The notes under the pieces were generated by a model. It did not search any database and was not told the DNA's origin. It saw only the letters and a program-made list of their open reading frames with translations. Shown here one piece after another: positions 1 to 12,700 of a stretch of DNA of 64,000 nucleotides (positions are counted from its first letter, which is position 1; each line of letters starts with the position of its first letter). The DNA comes from Geosiphon pyriformis (taxonomy: Eukaryota > Glomeromycota > Glomeromycetes > Archaeosporales > Geosiphonaceae). The translations under genes and the position numbers were made by a program. The DNA lies in contig JAAOMT010000480.1 in NCBI GenBank assembly GCA_016748015.1, forward strand, positions 622,101 through 686,100, in the 5' to 3' direction.

Positions 1-1189
1 ATAATTTATATGTTTTATTTTCAAGTATTTTTTCAATATAAAAAATTTATTTTACTTTATTGTTTTTTTGCTTTAATATAATATAATAATACTGTTTTTA
101 ATCTTAAATTTAACTAGTTTGTTTAATAACTAATTATTATGTCTTTTTTTTGTTTTTTGTAATACTTTAATGTTATTAACTGTTTTTTTGTTTTTTAATG
201 TTTTTATTAAGTTATATATTTGTTTTAATAATGTTTTTTAAAATATAATTTTTGTTATAAAAATAATATAATTAATAGAAATAATATTTTTTTGATTAGT
301 AATTTTTTTGCCATATTAACAAAAATATTAATTTTTTTTTGTTTTTACTAAATTAATAAGATTATTTTAATCAAAGATAAAAATATAATTTGTGTTATTT
401 TTACTAAACTATTTGAATTTCTGCTCTTTTAATAAATTAAAAAATATAATATATTGTTTGGTTTTGTAAATAGTATTTGAATTTTTGTTAGATTTAAAAA
501 TAAAATTTAAATTAAATTACATTTTAATTCTAATTTTTTGGTTTTATTAATTAGTTTATTAATCTTAAAAATTTAATAAATAATATATAATAATAAATTG
601 TAAATAAAAACACAATTATTACAATATTTAAAATAACATAAAATAAAACAATATTTATAAAATTGATCATTAAAACTAATGTCTTTGTTTTTGTTTTTTT
701 GGTTAATATTAGTAATTAATAGTATTTATTAAATTTTACTAAATTATTAAACAGAATAAAAGATAAATCTTATATAAAAACTTTAACAAATTATGTTTTA
801 ATAATATAAAGTTTTTTAATTATAATATTATTTTATTTTAATTAATATTTTTTAAATTTCTTTATTATATAAATAATCTTTTAAATATAAAAAATATAAT
901 TGTAAATAGCTTGTATTAAAATATTTTATATACTTAGTTTTTTATAAAAAATATGTATTATTATAACTAATATAAAATGTGTTTTTTGTTGTTTAAATTT
1001 ATTAAAATATTTTAAAATATATAAATAACAATAAAACTTTATAAAAATTTGGTATTTTTTATTATTATCATAATATATATTTATATATATAAATTTTTTT
1101 TATAATTAATACAAATAAGTTTTAAGTATTTATATTTGAATTTTTTAAAAATATTATGTATTTAATTATTAGAAATTGTATTTTTTATT
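1..1189. other. Decayed AT-rich remnant, no gene
   Basis: This stretch is nearly all A and T. On the plus strand G clearly outnumbers C, which in this window marks either a minus-strand Gypsy element or a plus-strand LINE. No reading frame, terminal repeat or domain could be recognised. It ends where the LINE1 3' end begins. Confidence 0.5.
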
Positions 1190-1862
1190 ATTATTAATAA
1201 TTAACAAGTACAATTTAACTATTATCTAAGAATATAAAATCAAATAAGATTCTAAATTAAATATAGCTTATGCTTTTCTATATTTAATCAGCTACTTAAA
1301 TCAATTAAGGTAGTACTATATATCTAAATTACTCACTATAGAAATATTATATAAAAAACTAAAATTTAATTTAGATAAACAAAAATGCAATTCAAAGTAA
1401 ATATGAATATTTAATTTAATACTAAAACTATAAACTACTTCAAAAAACCACAAAAATAACAAACCAAATACCAAAAAACAACAGATTTGTCATATGGCAA
1501 GAGATTATGTTTTTTGTAAAAAAATTACAACTTAGTTACTGGCAGCCAAACAGCAGATTTGTGATTTTTGGCAAAACCACAAACCAATTTGACAACTATT
1601 ACACTATTATTAGACCTAATACCAATACAACATATTATATTAACCACTCAATTCTTCAAAACAAAGTTTTTAGCCAGCACTGTATATAAATTAATAAAAA
1701 ATTTAGCTTTGTACAGAGATTAACAACCATACTTTTTTTAGTAAAGGCATTCAATAATCTATTTTATTCTAAAATAGTAGTTAACAACAATTTTTTTCTG
1801 GTGCTGTTATTATATGCACATAAGAAAGTATGATCAAAATTCTTTAACAACCTATATCAAAT

Positions 1863-2294
1863 CTAATTTACACTTGAATATTTTGGATTATACAATTTTT
1901 TTCTTTTAGCTACCAGCAGCCAGCAGTACAGCACTTTTATAAAATAAAATTGAAGTACTATTGATAATAAACTGGTATACTCTAAATGAATTTTGCTATT
2001 TGGATGCCAAACACTAAAAGTTTTAGCCATATTAAAACCACTACCAATGCTCATATTTATAACACTAACAGCATATTTGAACTTCCATCCAACAAAATTA
2101 ACTATATTAAACAAACTTCTAACAAAGTAACAAGTATTTTTAGAAATTGGTCTGTCTTTAATATTAAGAAAATAATATGACATTCTAAAAAGTAACATAA
2201 ATCCAGAAACAGTTGCAACATTAGTGTAAAAATTAGCACATTTATTTTCAACATCACCAGAATAACTTTTAACCTTTCTCCAGATAACCAACAA
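1863..2294 (-). pseudogene. LINE1 ORF2 C-terminal region
   Basis: This is a 143-codon open stretch whose tail (FIKVLYCWLLVAKRKKLYNP) matches the LINE2 C-terminal segment at 35776-35997 (FIKTLYYQLSVAVCKHLYNR) and the LINE3 segment at 33405-33632. In those copies the segment leads into a Cys-rich ICLFCG motif; here the Cys pair is lost. It is a decayed piece of the ORF2 tail, not an independent gene. Confidence 0.6.
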
Positions 2295-2438
2295 ATTTTT
2301 CTTTAAAATAACTTAATGGACATACTTTCTCTTGATTCAGTCTTTATTGTAAAAATCAGGACCAGACACATTTTTGTCATAATTGTACATATTCAGTGAA
2401 GCTTGGCTGTTTGTGAACAAAGTAACAAAGCTAAAAAC

Positions 2439-2714
2439 TTATATGTAGTTTAACTCAAAAGCAATAGCCTGCAGTTTTACCAAAATTAATAGCAACAAAC
2501 CATTTATTTTTATTTCAACATTTGTGTTAATATTTGAAAAATAAGCAGTAATACTACTATAAACATTAATTAAACCCAAACTCTTAACAGAACTATTTAT
2601 GTAAACTTTCACAAAACTTAGATTAGAATTCAATAAATATTTACAAACATAACTAAAGTCAAGAAAGCAGGCAGAAAGAGTGAAATAAAAAGCCAAAATT
2701 TTTTTATTTATCAA
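2439..2714 (-). pseudogene. LINE1 RNase H fragment
   Basis: The segment corresponds to the LINE2 RNase H at 36334-36714. The first catalytic motif, normally xYTDGS, reads VYINSS, so the Asp codon has become Asn. The downstream KLQAIAFELNYI corresponds to the helix with the second acidic residue (TELQAIALAL in typical members) and also lacks its Glu. Both losses fit G-to-A decay. The fragment is not functional. Confidence 0.65.
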
Positions 2715-3394
2715 ACCATCTTTTTTAATAAACTTGATTAATAAATTGAATTAGACAGGAATTAAATCTCTAAGATCTATTTTTTTCTACCTGCAAAAAT
2801 TGTTCTATGTAAAACATATACCACAATAGTCTAAAAATTGGTTTGCAAAAATAACAGCATACTTTCTAAGAGACTCTAACATGTTTAAATAGCTATTCAA
2901 GCTTAATACATCCAAAACTGCAATGCTATTTTTAGCCCAAAAAACATCAGACAAATTACCACATAAAAACAGGTTGCATAAACAAGGAAACATATTGTAC
3001 TTACCAGAAAACAATTCATAGAATTAATTGACAGCTTAACTAAAACTTAGAAAGAATGTTGAAACATCTAGCTAGTAATTTGTAGATCTATTGTTCTATG
3101 TTAAAATAAACTGCCAAGAATTTCATCAACATTGGCAAAATTAATCAAATTAGCCATTAAATTCTTAATTAGCACTTGTTCAAAGTTTTCAGACCATATA
3201 ATTTAGAATGATACAATGCCTTATTCAGAAAATTCTTAGACAGATTAGTCTTAAGCTTTAATCTTTTCTCAATATTTTGTTTCATTTTTTATATATACTC
3301 TTTAAAACACAACTGAACTACAACCTATAACTAATAATTGGTTGCAAAACAATAAAAACCAAATACAAAAACTGCTTTTTAGTAATAATTTTTT

Positions 3395-5100
3395 TCAGAA
3401 GTATATTTGAAAAAACTTAACATCTGAATAAGCTTTAATTAAACTTAATTTAAACAGACTATTAGTTAATAAAAAAATTTCCAAATATTTAAAAAACTTA
3501 CTTTTTTTGGTCACTAAAATTTCTGAATTACTTATAAACAGTAAGACTTCTCTGACTCTTTGATTAATAGAAATGGCTATCATTTTATTTGTATTAATTG
3601 AAATATTATTAATAAAAAAAATTTATTTGCAATATTTAAAATATTTTGTGCAGCCATTATGTAATTTTCAACCCAAATAGTATTATTAACAAAAATACCT
3701 ACAGCAAAAAAAGAAGTCTTGTTAACTCTAGAATCAATCTTACTAGTTTTTATAAAAAACTTTAAACTTATCTTGTAACTAAACAATTGTTTATGTTTTT
3801 TAATATTATAGAGTAAAGAGTCATAAAAAGTACTTCACAACAGTGGTAAAAAAACTTTTTTTTGATTCAAACTATCATAAACAATGTACTTTTTAATAAG
3901 TTCAAAGTCTATTATAATCTAATTGACCCAATTATTATGTATATTTTCAAAAAACTTGACAAAGTAAGAACACATCTTGATTCTAATCAAACAACTACAC
4001 AAATAAAACCACCCAACAGAATCATATGTCTTGTGCATATTTTTAAGAACCAACTACAGTTTTCTGTTTTTTTTCAAAGCATTTTCGACTAATAAATCAA
4101 TAGCAAAGATTGAAATCTAAGTTGACATGTTTTTTAAAACTGAAAAGTTATTACTACACAAAATGTTAAATTTACTACAAGCCAGAGAAATTCTATTTGA
4201 GAGAATCTTAAACAAAACTTTATAAACTGTTTTAATCAAAGCTATCAGTTTAATATTAGTAAGAATTTTTTCTCAATTATACAATTTTAATATTATAGAA
4301 ACCTAGGCCTTTTTTTATTGTATAAAAATTGTATTTTATACCAAAAATACATTGAAATTATTCAACAGATCACCTAAAATTTGCATCTTACTATGTTTTT
4401 AAAGTTTATTAGAAATATTAAAAAGTTCAGCAGTTTTTTCATTAAGTAGATTCTTAACCATTTGTAAAAATTTATTAAACTTAATACTGTATATAATTTT
4501 TAAAAAAGCATCATTATTGATATAATTTAGAGAAACATATTGACTAAACCAACAATTAAACAAAACATTAGGCACTATGTATTTTCTGGTCTATTTTTTC
4601 ATAATTATATCAACTATAAATTTAACCTTATGTAAATCTAGAACCAATTTGTTATTAACAATTAAGTAATTAAGCACCATCTTTTGAAATAACTAATCCA
4701 AAACACTCTTAATTATTCTTTCCTTATTAAAACAGAAATTTTTCATGTATCTATTAATAGTCTTTCTAATAAAATTATTTCTGACAACTTTAAATTCATA
4801 ATACTTGAATTTATAATACTTTTTCTTGACTTTTGACAAATAATACAGAATTTTTTCTAACTTATTACTATTATTGAACATAATATATACTTTAAAGACT
4901 TCATTCTTATTAGTAATAGCCCAAACATTAACATAGTAATTAGTATTTGATCTCTAATTTGAATTTAACTCTTTAATAATTTTGACTATTAACAATTCCA
5001 ATTTGAAAAACTTAAAAAAAAGCTTATTCTTTAAACAATTAAATTCATTAAACCAAAGCTTAAAAAAAATTTCATCAACAGAATTTACTACTATCTCTTT
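3395..5100 (-). pseudogene. LINE1 reverse transcriptase region
   Basis: Short open pieces keep the order of the LINE2 RT. At 3580-3786 the active-site block reads FVNNTIWV where related LINEs have FVDDTIWV, so both metal-binding Asp residues are Asn. The following piece (3395-3583, MIAISIN...) matches the conserved stretch after the active site. At 4693-4881 the region before the RT palm is still visible (YYLSKVKKKYYKFKYYEF, equivalent to LINE2 at 38536-38835). Numerous stops lie between the pieces. Confidence 0.65.
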
Positions 5101-5249
5101 TAAACTTTTCTATATTGTATCCAAATTACCACAATTTTTGTATTATTAAATCTTGGCTTATTATTCATAAATTTGTTCAATAAGTACTTTCTGAACTGTA
5201 ACTATTTACTGAAATTGACATCTTTGATTTTGAATTTCTATTTGTTTTT

Positions 5250-6270
5250 ATTAGCCTGTTTGTGTATATTATTAAGATAAATGTTTAAAAGGTTATTCAA
5301 GCCAACTGTAACTGAAACTGCTTTGTAATTTATGTCAAAAAACTCAGACATCATATTAATTTTGCAATTTGTAGTCACAAAAACCAGATTTTAATTAACA
5401 AAAATGAAGTTAATAACTTTTTTGACACTTTTAAAATTGCTCTAAATAAGAATCTTGACTAATAAATATTAATTAAATAAGTTGATCAAATCCAAATTCT
5501 TGTAAAATCTAAAACTTGCACTTTTTTTTAATCTATTTTCATTAAAATTTTCACCCAATACCATAAAAATACTGAAATTAACTGTCTTAACAATAAGAAA
5601 GTTAACTTCTAATGCCTGATCAAATTTAGTTTTAGCAGAAGTATTATAATACAAACCTAAGATCATAACTAACAATTTTTTTTTGAATAAAAGTCTTATT
5701 ACAATAATTTGACCAGAAACTTTCTTCATCTTTACAGTATGTTAAGCCAAGAAATTATTCATAATAATGGCCACCTCAGCACCAAAAAAAACTTTTGTCC
5801 AATTTAGATGTAAAAATTTGCATTTCTCTAAATTTGTTTATAATTCAGGACCTAATACTAAATTTCAACTTTGTTTCTATAATAATTAAAATCATATTAC
5901 TTGAATTTATATGTTAATATACAATATTTTTTTGTTTAGCTAGAATGTTGATGTTATAAACATTGCATGTAGCAAATTTTCATACCAAATCATTTATTGA
6001 ATAAAAAAGTTCACAAAAAAAATTGATTTAACATATAACCAATCCAATCTTTCTAAAACCAAATTGACAAAAACTTTGAGAGCTACTATTTTAAACTCCA
6101 ATCCACCTACTTTAGTGGTTAGAATTTTTAATTTGCTAAAGCCCAAATCTGAAACTATACTGTTTACAAATAAAAAAAAAAAGACAAGTAATTTGAATAA
6201 GTTCATTAAAATTATACCCAAATTTGATTTTACATTCACAAAAACAGACATGTTAAAAAAAAGAAACTAA
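5250..6270 (-). pseudogene. LINE1 APE-type endonuclease region
   Basis: The piece at 5469-5729 has KLLVMILGLYYN and VLGENFNEN. These are the LGLYAG and GGDFNED blocks of apurinic-endonuclease-like LINE nucleases, with the catalytic Asp of GDFN changed to Asn. The piece at 5994-6251 (VGGLEFKIVALKVFVNLVLE) is the helical, probably coiled-coil linker that precedes the nuclease in this family. The enzyme would nick target DNA to prime reverse transcription; this copy is dead. Confidence 0.65.
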
Positions 6271-6289
6271 GATACAAACACCAGAGGCA

Positions 6290-7760
6290 ATAAATCTATA
6301 TTGGTTAACTTTCACACAATACTTGATACTTGATCAGCCAAAAATTCTAAAAAACATTTTAAAAAAACTAGATGGGCATCAATTAACAAATTATTTTGAA
6401 GAATAGATACACTTTCTTATTGTGCAAAGTGCAAGAAAAAAAAAAGCCAAGACTAGAACCAAAACAGATATCTTCAGAAAAAACAACAAGTAAAATCACT
6501 TGAGCTCATAATTTGCCACCAAAAACAGCAGAATAGAAGATAGAAACACTTTACTTAACATATAACCTTGCTAACTAAAGATAATTTTCATCTAAAACAA
6601 CCCTTTTAAATGTTTTTAAAGACTTAAAAATAGATGCAATTGGTGTATTATACTCTAAAACAGAATGTTTAAAGCATCCATACTTCTTACAACAAACTAA
6701 ATTTATTTTAGTCCAAAAATGCTTTATCCTATTAAAGATCAGCTCTGTGCAAAAAGCAGATTCAAGTTTCTTTTTTAATTCAAAGCCAATTATAGCATAG
6801 TAGACTTTATTATCAGATTCAAGTAAATAATTAATAATACAAGTTTTCCTACCAGCTCTTTCCAATAAAGTGTCTAGATTATAAGTCATTATTTTTACTA
6901 ACAGAATAAACAAAAGCATCTTAAAACAATTTTTAAATATCTAAACATTACAATTTCCATAGCTTTGGCTATATGCACAGAATTTTTTTGATTAAGAATA
7001 ACTACTTTGTTATTAACTGATCAACTTAACCTAATTTAGCAAATTCTATTATAGTTTTTTGCCATATTCCAATAAGTTGAACTTTGATTAACAATTTAAC
7101 CATACTTAATAACTGCAACAACAATCATTTTCTTTAACATATTTATAAAAATTTTCTTAATTACTATAGCCCAATCTGATCTAATTTCCTGTCTTTTAAG
7201 ATTATTGTTTGCTATAATGCTCTTTTTTTTGGCCAATAATATGATCTTTTTTATGTTTTTCTCTAAAGTAAAAGTAAATTTGATGATTTTTTTAAATTTT
7301 GAGAAAATAGTGGCCTTTTTAAAACTATTGATTGTTGAAAATAATTTTCTGATTAACTAAGTTTTTGCAATTACCAATTTGTCTTCCACAGTTAAAAGAT
7401 TAATATCTAATGCAAAAAATTTTCTAACTGCCACTTTAACCTAATTTTTGACTATTTTTGAATCAATTTATTTTTTGTTAAAAGAGATAGGTAGGCAGAA
7501 AGAGAGAGAAATCTCATTTTTATCATTCATATTAAAGACCAGAAAGCCAATAAGAGAACTAATTACAGCACTAATATCAACTCTTTTTGCTTTAAGTATA
7601 TTTAATTTAGAATCTGACTGAATTTTATTCTTACTACTAGTATTATTATTTGTATTCATATCAGCAAATTGGCCAGCAACTTTCTCTGAATTTCCAAAAC
7701 TTAAATTTGTTTTATTATTCAAATGCTTAATATTATCAAGTATTAACTTCTGCTTTTAAG
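6290..7760 (-). pseudogene. LINE1 ORF1-type region
   Basis: The 114-codon piece at 6575-6919 (YNLDTLLERAGRKTCIINYL) matches the RRM-like segment of LINE3 (YNLTDLLKLYNRKICSIGCN at 23762-23821). It ends in CCKKYGCFKHSVLEY, a zinc-knuckle-like motif whose last Cys is Tyr. The piece at 7468-7722 is the Asn/Ser-rich N-terminal part. In this family the RNA-binding part and the endonuclease/RT probably form one long polyprotein; frame decay prevents proof here. Confidence 0.5.
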
Positions 7761-7945
7761 CCAAGTTCTCACTAATAGAACTTAAAACTACAATTCTGGC
7801 TGACTTTTTTTTAACATTAGAACTACTTATAATAGTAACTAGTTTGACAACAAACAGGTTTGGTATTTAAAAAATAGATAAATATGTAATAATAAAACAG
7901 ATAAAACTTTTTTCAAAATTCTGAACTCTTTTTTGGGAATTAAGA

Positions 7946-8897
7946 TAAAGAAAAAAAAGAAGTTTTTATTTTTTTGGCTAAATAAAATATATATTAAAAT
8001 ATTTATTTGTGATTTTTTTTTCTTAGATTAATATAATAAAAATTTAGTATTGAAATTATCAATTTAGAAAATTTAATAAGTTTTTAAAATAGATTTTTTT
8101 TTAGTTTAATTAAAAAATTTTTAAAGTTAATACTCTTAAAATAATTACAAATTACTAATATATATATATAATATCTTTAATAGCTTAATTAAAGTTTTTA
8201 AATATTTTAATTAAGTATTATATTAGTCTTAAATAGTTAATTATTATTAATATTATATAATTTTTATAATAAAAACTTTAATAAATATTATAACTATTAA
8301 TTTTTAATAAAAAGTTATTAATTTTACTAATCAAAGTTTTAATAATTTTATTAGTAATAATAATATATATATTTACAATATAATTAATTTAATAACTTAA
8401 TTAGTTTATAAGTTGTTTTGTAATAATATTGTTTATTAAACTACTATTAAAAATAAACTTGATAAGTTAGTTATTAATTTTAATATTAATGTATATAATA
8501 ATAATAAATTGATAGTAATTTTATTAAAAAAAGCTGTTTTATTTTTATTTTTTAATTTAAATAAAAAAATAACAGTAAAAGTACTGTTTTTAATAATAAT
8601 TATAAGTAAAATAATATTGTTATTATTATAAAATTGTTGGTTTTTAATTATAATAAAAAAACTTAAATAGTTCTAAAAATTTAAAAATTAAAACTACATA
8701 TTTTTTAAATTTTTAGCATAGTTTACTGATTATAAGTTAGTAGTATTAAAAAATTAACTAATAAGTAATTATTACTAATTATTAGTTTTGCTAAATAATT
8801 TTGGTCTTGGATTTTTAAATTGAACCAAAAATTATGATTGTGGTTATAATTATAATATTAGTTTTTATATTATAGTTAATAAACAATTTGTAACTGT
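7946..8897. other. AT island, no gene
   Basis: Almost pure A/T with no recognisable frame or domain. It is the left flank of Gypsy D. It may belong to the same decayed sequence as the right flank starting at 19933, but I could not align the two confidently. Confidence 0.45.
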
Positions 8898-9754
8898 TGT
8901 TATTAGAAATTTTTCTATTTTTTTTGTTCTTATTAATGCTATTTTGTTGTTAAATTTGTTGTTTCTAGAAACTAATAATTTTTAATAAGCTAATTTATCT
9001 ATTAAAATATTTTTTATACTTTGGAATATATATGCTATTGGATTTATAATAATATATAATTATTTTATAGTAAAAGTTAACTTTTTTACAATTATAATCT
9101 ATTTAATAATATAAAAAAAATTAAAATTTATAAAAAACAAAATAATAAGTTTAAAAAGATTATTTCAAATTCAGATCTAAAAATATTAATAGTTACTAAA
9201 ATTAATAACCAATTAATTTCAAAATATTTGTTTTAATAAATAAATTTAAAACAATAATATTTAAGAGTTTTTGAATTTTCAAGATAATTTTATTAAATTA
9301 ATTTGTAGTAACTAATTAATTTCTTTGGTAAAAATAAGATTCTGAATTAAAATTAATATATTTTTTCAAAAAAAAGCTTTTTTTTATACAACTTATTATA
9401 GTACTATTTTATAATTTATTATTATTATTATTTTAATATTTTAATAAACTAAAAATGTATTTTGTTAAACTACAAGTTATTTCTGTAAACTATAAATTAT
9501 TTTGGTAAACTGTTAGATATTTTGTCAAATTTTAAGAATTTTGACTATTATATATTTTAATATATTATATAATTTAATTATTATAATTTAGTTTTATATA
9601 TATTTTATAAAAATTAAGTTATTAATTGGATAAAAATTTGAATAATTTAATGGAATAATAATTAATAATTTAAAACAATAATATGTACTAAATAATAATA
9701 AAATTATAAAAATAATTTCATGCTAATTAATAATTTAAATTTTTATTGATAATA
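8898..9754 (-). repeat. Gypsy D LTR, left copy (3' LTR of the element)
   Basis: It starts TGTTATTAGAAATTTTTCT, matching the Gypsy A LTR start TGTTACTAGAGGTTTTT, and ends GATAATA where A has GATAACA. It contains the decayed 20-bp motif array (about 9450-9545) and the TATA-like stretch TTTTTTTATACAAC. At 857 bp it is shorter than the 973-bp A LTRs. Confidence 0.75.
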
Positions 9755-12700
9755 TAATTTTTTTCTTAAGATTAAACTTTATTAAAATCCAAGTATTGTC
9801 TGTAATTTTCAGATAGTAATCCAAAATTATTAAAGTAATTTAGTCTGAAAATTGTTAAAATTTTAGTTTTGTAAGCTTTTCAATGTATTAAATTTTCAAA
9901 AATTGCAAAATTGGATTTTGTAAGATGTTTTTACAAGTATAAAATAAATTATAAAGTCTAAAAACTGTTCTAATTTTGTAATAAGTATTTATTAGTTTAG
10001 CTGTTGTTTTGAATTTATTGTGGTCTTTAGATGATTTTTAGTATAAAATTTATTGTTTTAAGTTTTAATTTTCTTTTGCAAAAAAATTTTTATTATAAAA
10101 ATATCTATAAATTAAAGAATATTTATTGTTTTATTTGTTAAAACACTGTTAAAATTTTTGTTAAATTGTAGTATTTGGTAAAATGTTAATAAAAACAAAC
10201 AGCAAATTTTTTTTAAAGCTTGCTTTAAAAGTTTTAATAAGTAAATTTCAAAATAACTTCTTATTTTTTTATAAAAATAATAATTTCATATATTTGTTTT
10301 TAAAATTGTAATATATTTTGTTTAAATATAATTAATTTGGTTTTTAGTAATTGTTATAAATAATTCAGGAAATAATTTAAAGTTATATTAATTTCTAAAA
10401 TAATTATTAAATGTTTTAGGAAATAATTATTATAAAAGCTAATTTAAATGTAAAAAAATTGAATTATTTTTGGTATATAGAGTTTTTATATTATTTTGCT
10501 TTGGTAATTTTTGTGTTTTCTTGATTTTTTTTTGTGCAACTGTTTTTATTAAAATATAAAAAATAAATGTAAAGTAATTTTTAATGTTTTAAATATTTAG
10601 ATTTGAATGTTATTTAATAATAATTATTGGTTCTAAGTTTTAGAAAATATTTTTAAATTAATTAAAAAAAATTGTGTATTAATTTATAAAATTAAAAATT
10701 AATTTTTAAATTATAGTGTTTAAGTCTGTTATTATGTGTAACTTTCTTTAAATCTTTATTATTAAGTCTTAACTTATAAGATCAATTTCTAAAAAATTTG
10801 TGTATATGAAATTTTTTATCTTATTTATAATAAAATTTTTTATTCTATTGTTTTTTAGTCTTAATTTTGTATAATAAAACTTTATTTTTAACATTAAATT
10901 TATTGATAACAGATGACAATTTGTTGTTATATCATTTTTTTGTTAAATTTAAAAGTATTTTATATAAGTAATTATAATTTATTGTTTTTTTTAGTATATT
11001 GAAAAGTAGATAAGCTTTTTATTAAAGTGTTTTTTATAAGTTTTTTTTTGTAATCAGTTGTACTAAATATGTTTTTATTGTAAAATTAATTGGTAATATT
11101 GCTGTTTTTTTATAAATCAGATTAAATAATATATATTTTATTGTATTTTGTTTTAATGTTTTATGTATTAATAATATTAATAAAATAAAAATATTTTATT
11201 TTTGTTGAGACTTTGGTTAATGATTTACAAAGTATTTTATTAAAATATTTTACAAGTTTATTTGTTTATAAATAATAAAATCTGAATAGTATCATTGAGA
11301 GAATTCGTGGGTTGGGATTATTCCCACCTACTTTTGATTCAGCGTAGTGAGTCCTTGATTGGGCCGATTGTCTGATCACGTGTAGAAAATGCATGATTTA
11401 CGCCTATAATGTAATCCCTTATGTGGTATCATAGTTTTAGGTGGTATTTGGGTCTCACTCGTTAAAATATAATAAAAAATAATAAAACAAAAATAAAAGT
11501 TTTTAATAAGACATATTTTTCTTTTTTAACAACTATTACAAAACTTAACATATTAATAAATGTTTTTTTATTTTTAGTTAAAAATAATCTAATATTTTTT
11601 GGCTGTGTCATTTTTTTTAAAGTATATTAATAAAAATCTAAGTACATATTATATAAAATTGTTTTTTTTTGTGTTTTTGGATTATTCTAAATAAGTTGTT
11701 TAAATTTTTGTAATTTTAATAATAAATAATATTGTTATATAAAAAATATTGTTTTGTTTAATATTATTATTAATGTTTTTTACTTAGAAACTAATTTTTT
11801 AATATTGTAAATATTTCCAAATATTTTTTAAAATTGTTATAGTTTTTGGAATTTATTGTTTATTATTATTTTTGCTGGTTGTTTGTTAAATTAATTAATT
11901 TTATTAGTATTTTAATCTTGTTTTATTCTTAAAAACTTATTAATATTAATATATAGTTTTCTTAGTTTATAATATATAATATATTTGTAGTTTGCAAAAA
12001 ATCTGATTTAACAAATTTGTTTAGTATTTAGCTTTAAATTTTTGTTTTGAAGTCATTTAAATTTAATATTATTAGTAATAATATTAATTTTTTTGGGTTT
12101 AAAATATAAGTTAAAATAAAAAAAAGTCTAAATTACAGCTATTATTTTTAATTTAGTTATTAAATAATTTTATTTTGCTGATTTTAAAGTTTTACTAATA
12201 TAAACAAATATTTTTTTATTGCTATTATTGTTTAATTAAAATAAAATAATACTAAAAACTATATAAAACATCTATAATTAATTGAAATTTTTTGTTAAAG
12301 TCAAGATAAACTAAAATTAAGACTGTTAAAAGTTTTTTTAAGAGTGTTATAAACTTTTTGCTGTTTTAAAGTTTATTAATATTTAATATTTTTATTGGTT
12401 AAGTAGTTAAATGGTTTGGCAATTTTTAAAAATATTTTGATAAAATTTCAATAATAAAATACTAATTTCTGTAAATTTTTTTAATTCAATAGTGTTTTAA
12501 GAGATCTTAAAATTTTTTAATTAGATTTAATTTTTTTTTATTAATAATATAATTAAAAAAACCAAAATTGGTTTTTTAAAATAGTTTTTTTGTTTTATTT
12601 CTGTTTTTTATAATTGTTGAAAAACTTTCTGCAATTAAACTAATTAAAATTTAAATAATAATAAGTAAATATTAATATTATTAAAATAAATAACGACTAA

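Larger units (their letters stand above)
1190..7945 (-). mobile_element. LINE1: decayed non-LTR retrotransposon
   Basis: A nearly full-length but decayed LINE reads on the minus strand. Its 3' end near 1195 aligns with the 3' ends of LINE2 (35185) and LINE3 (35130). From 3' to 5' the readable pieces are a Cys-rich C-terminal region, RNase H, RT, endonuclease and ORF1, the same order as in LINE2. Every frame is broken by stops, so it cannot be active. The 5' end near 7945 is placed by similarity to the A-rich leader of LINE2 (about 61890) and is accurate only to tens of bases. I recognise the family as the common LINE of arbuscular mycorrhizal fungi; that is from memory. Confidence 0.75.

Noticed and set aside
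1-1189. Organelle or AT-rich protist origin because of the base composition.
   Set aside because: The mariner element and young insertions have ordinary composition, and the LINEs resemble those of arbuscular mycorrhizal fungi. The AT richness belongs to decayed repeats.
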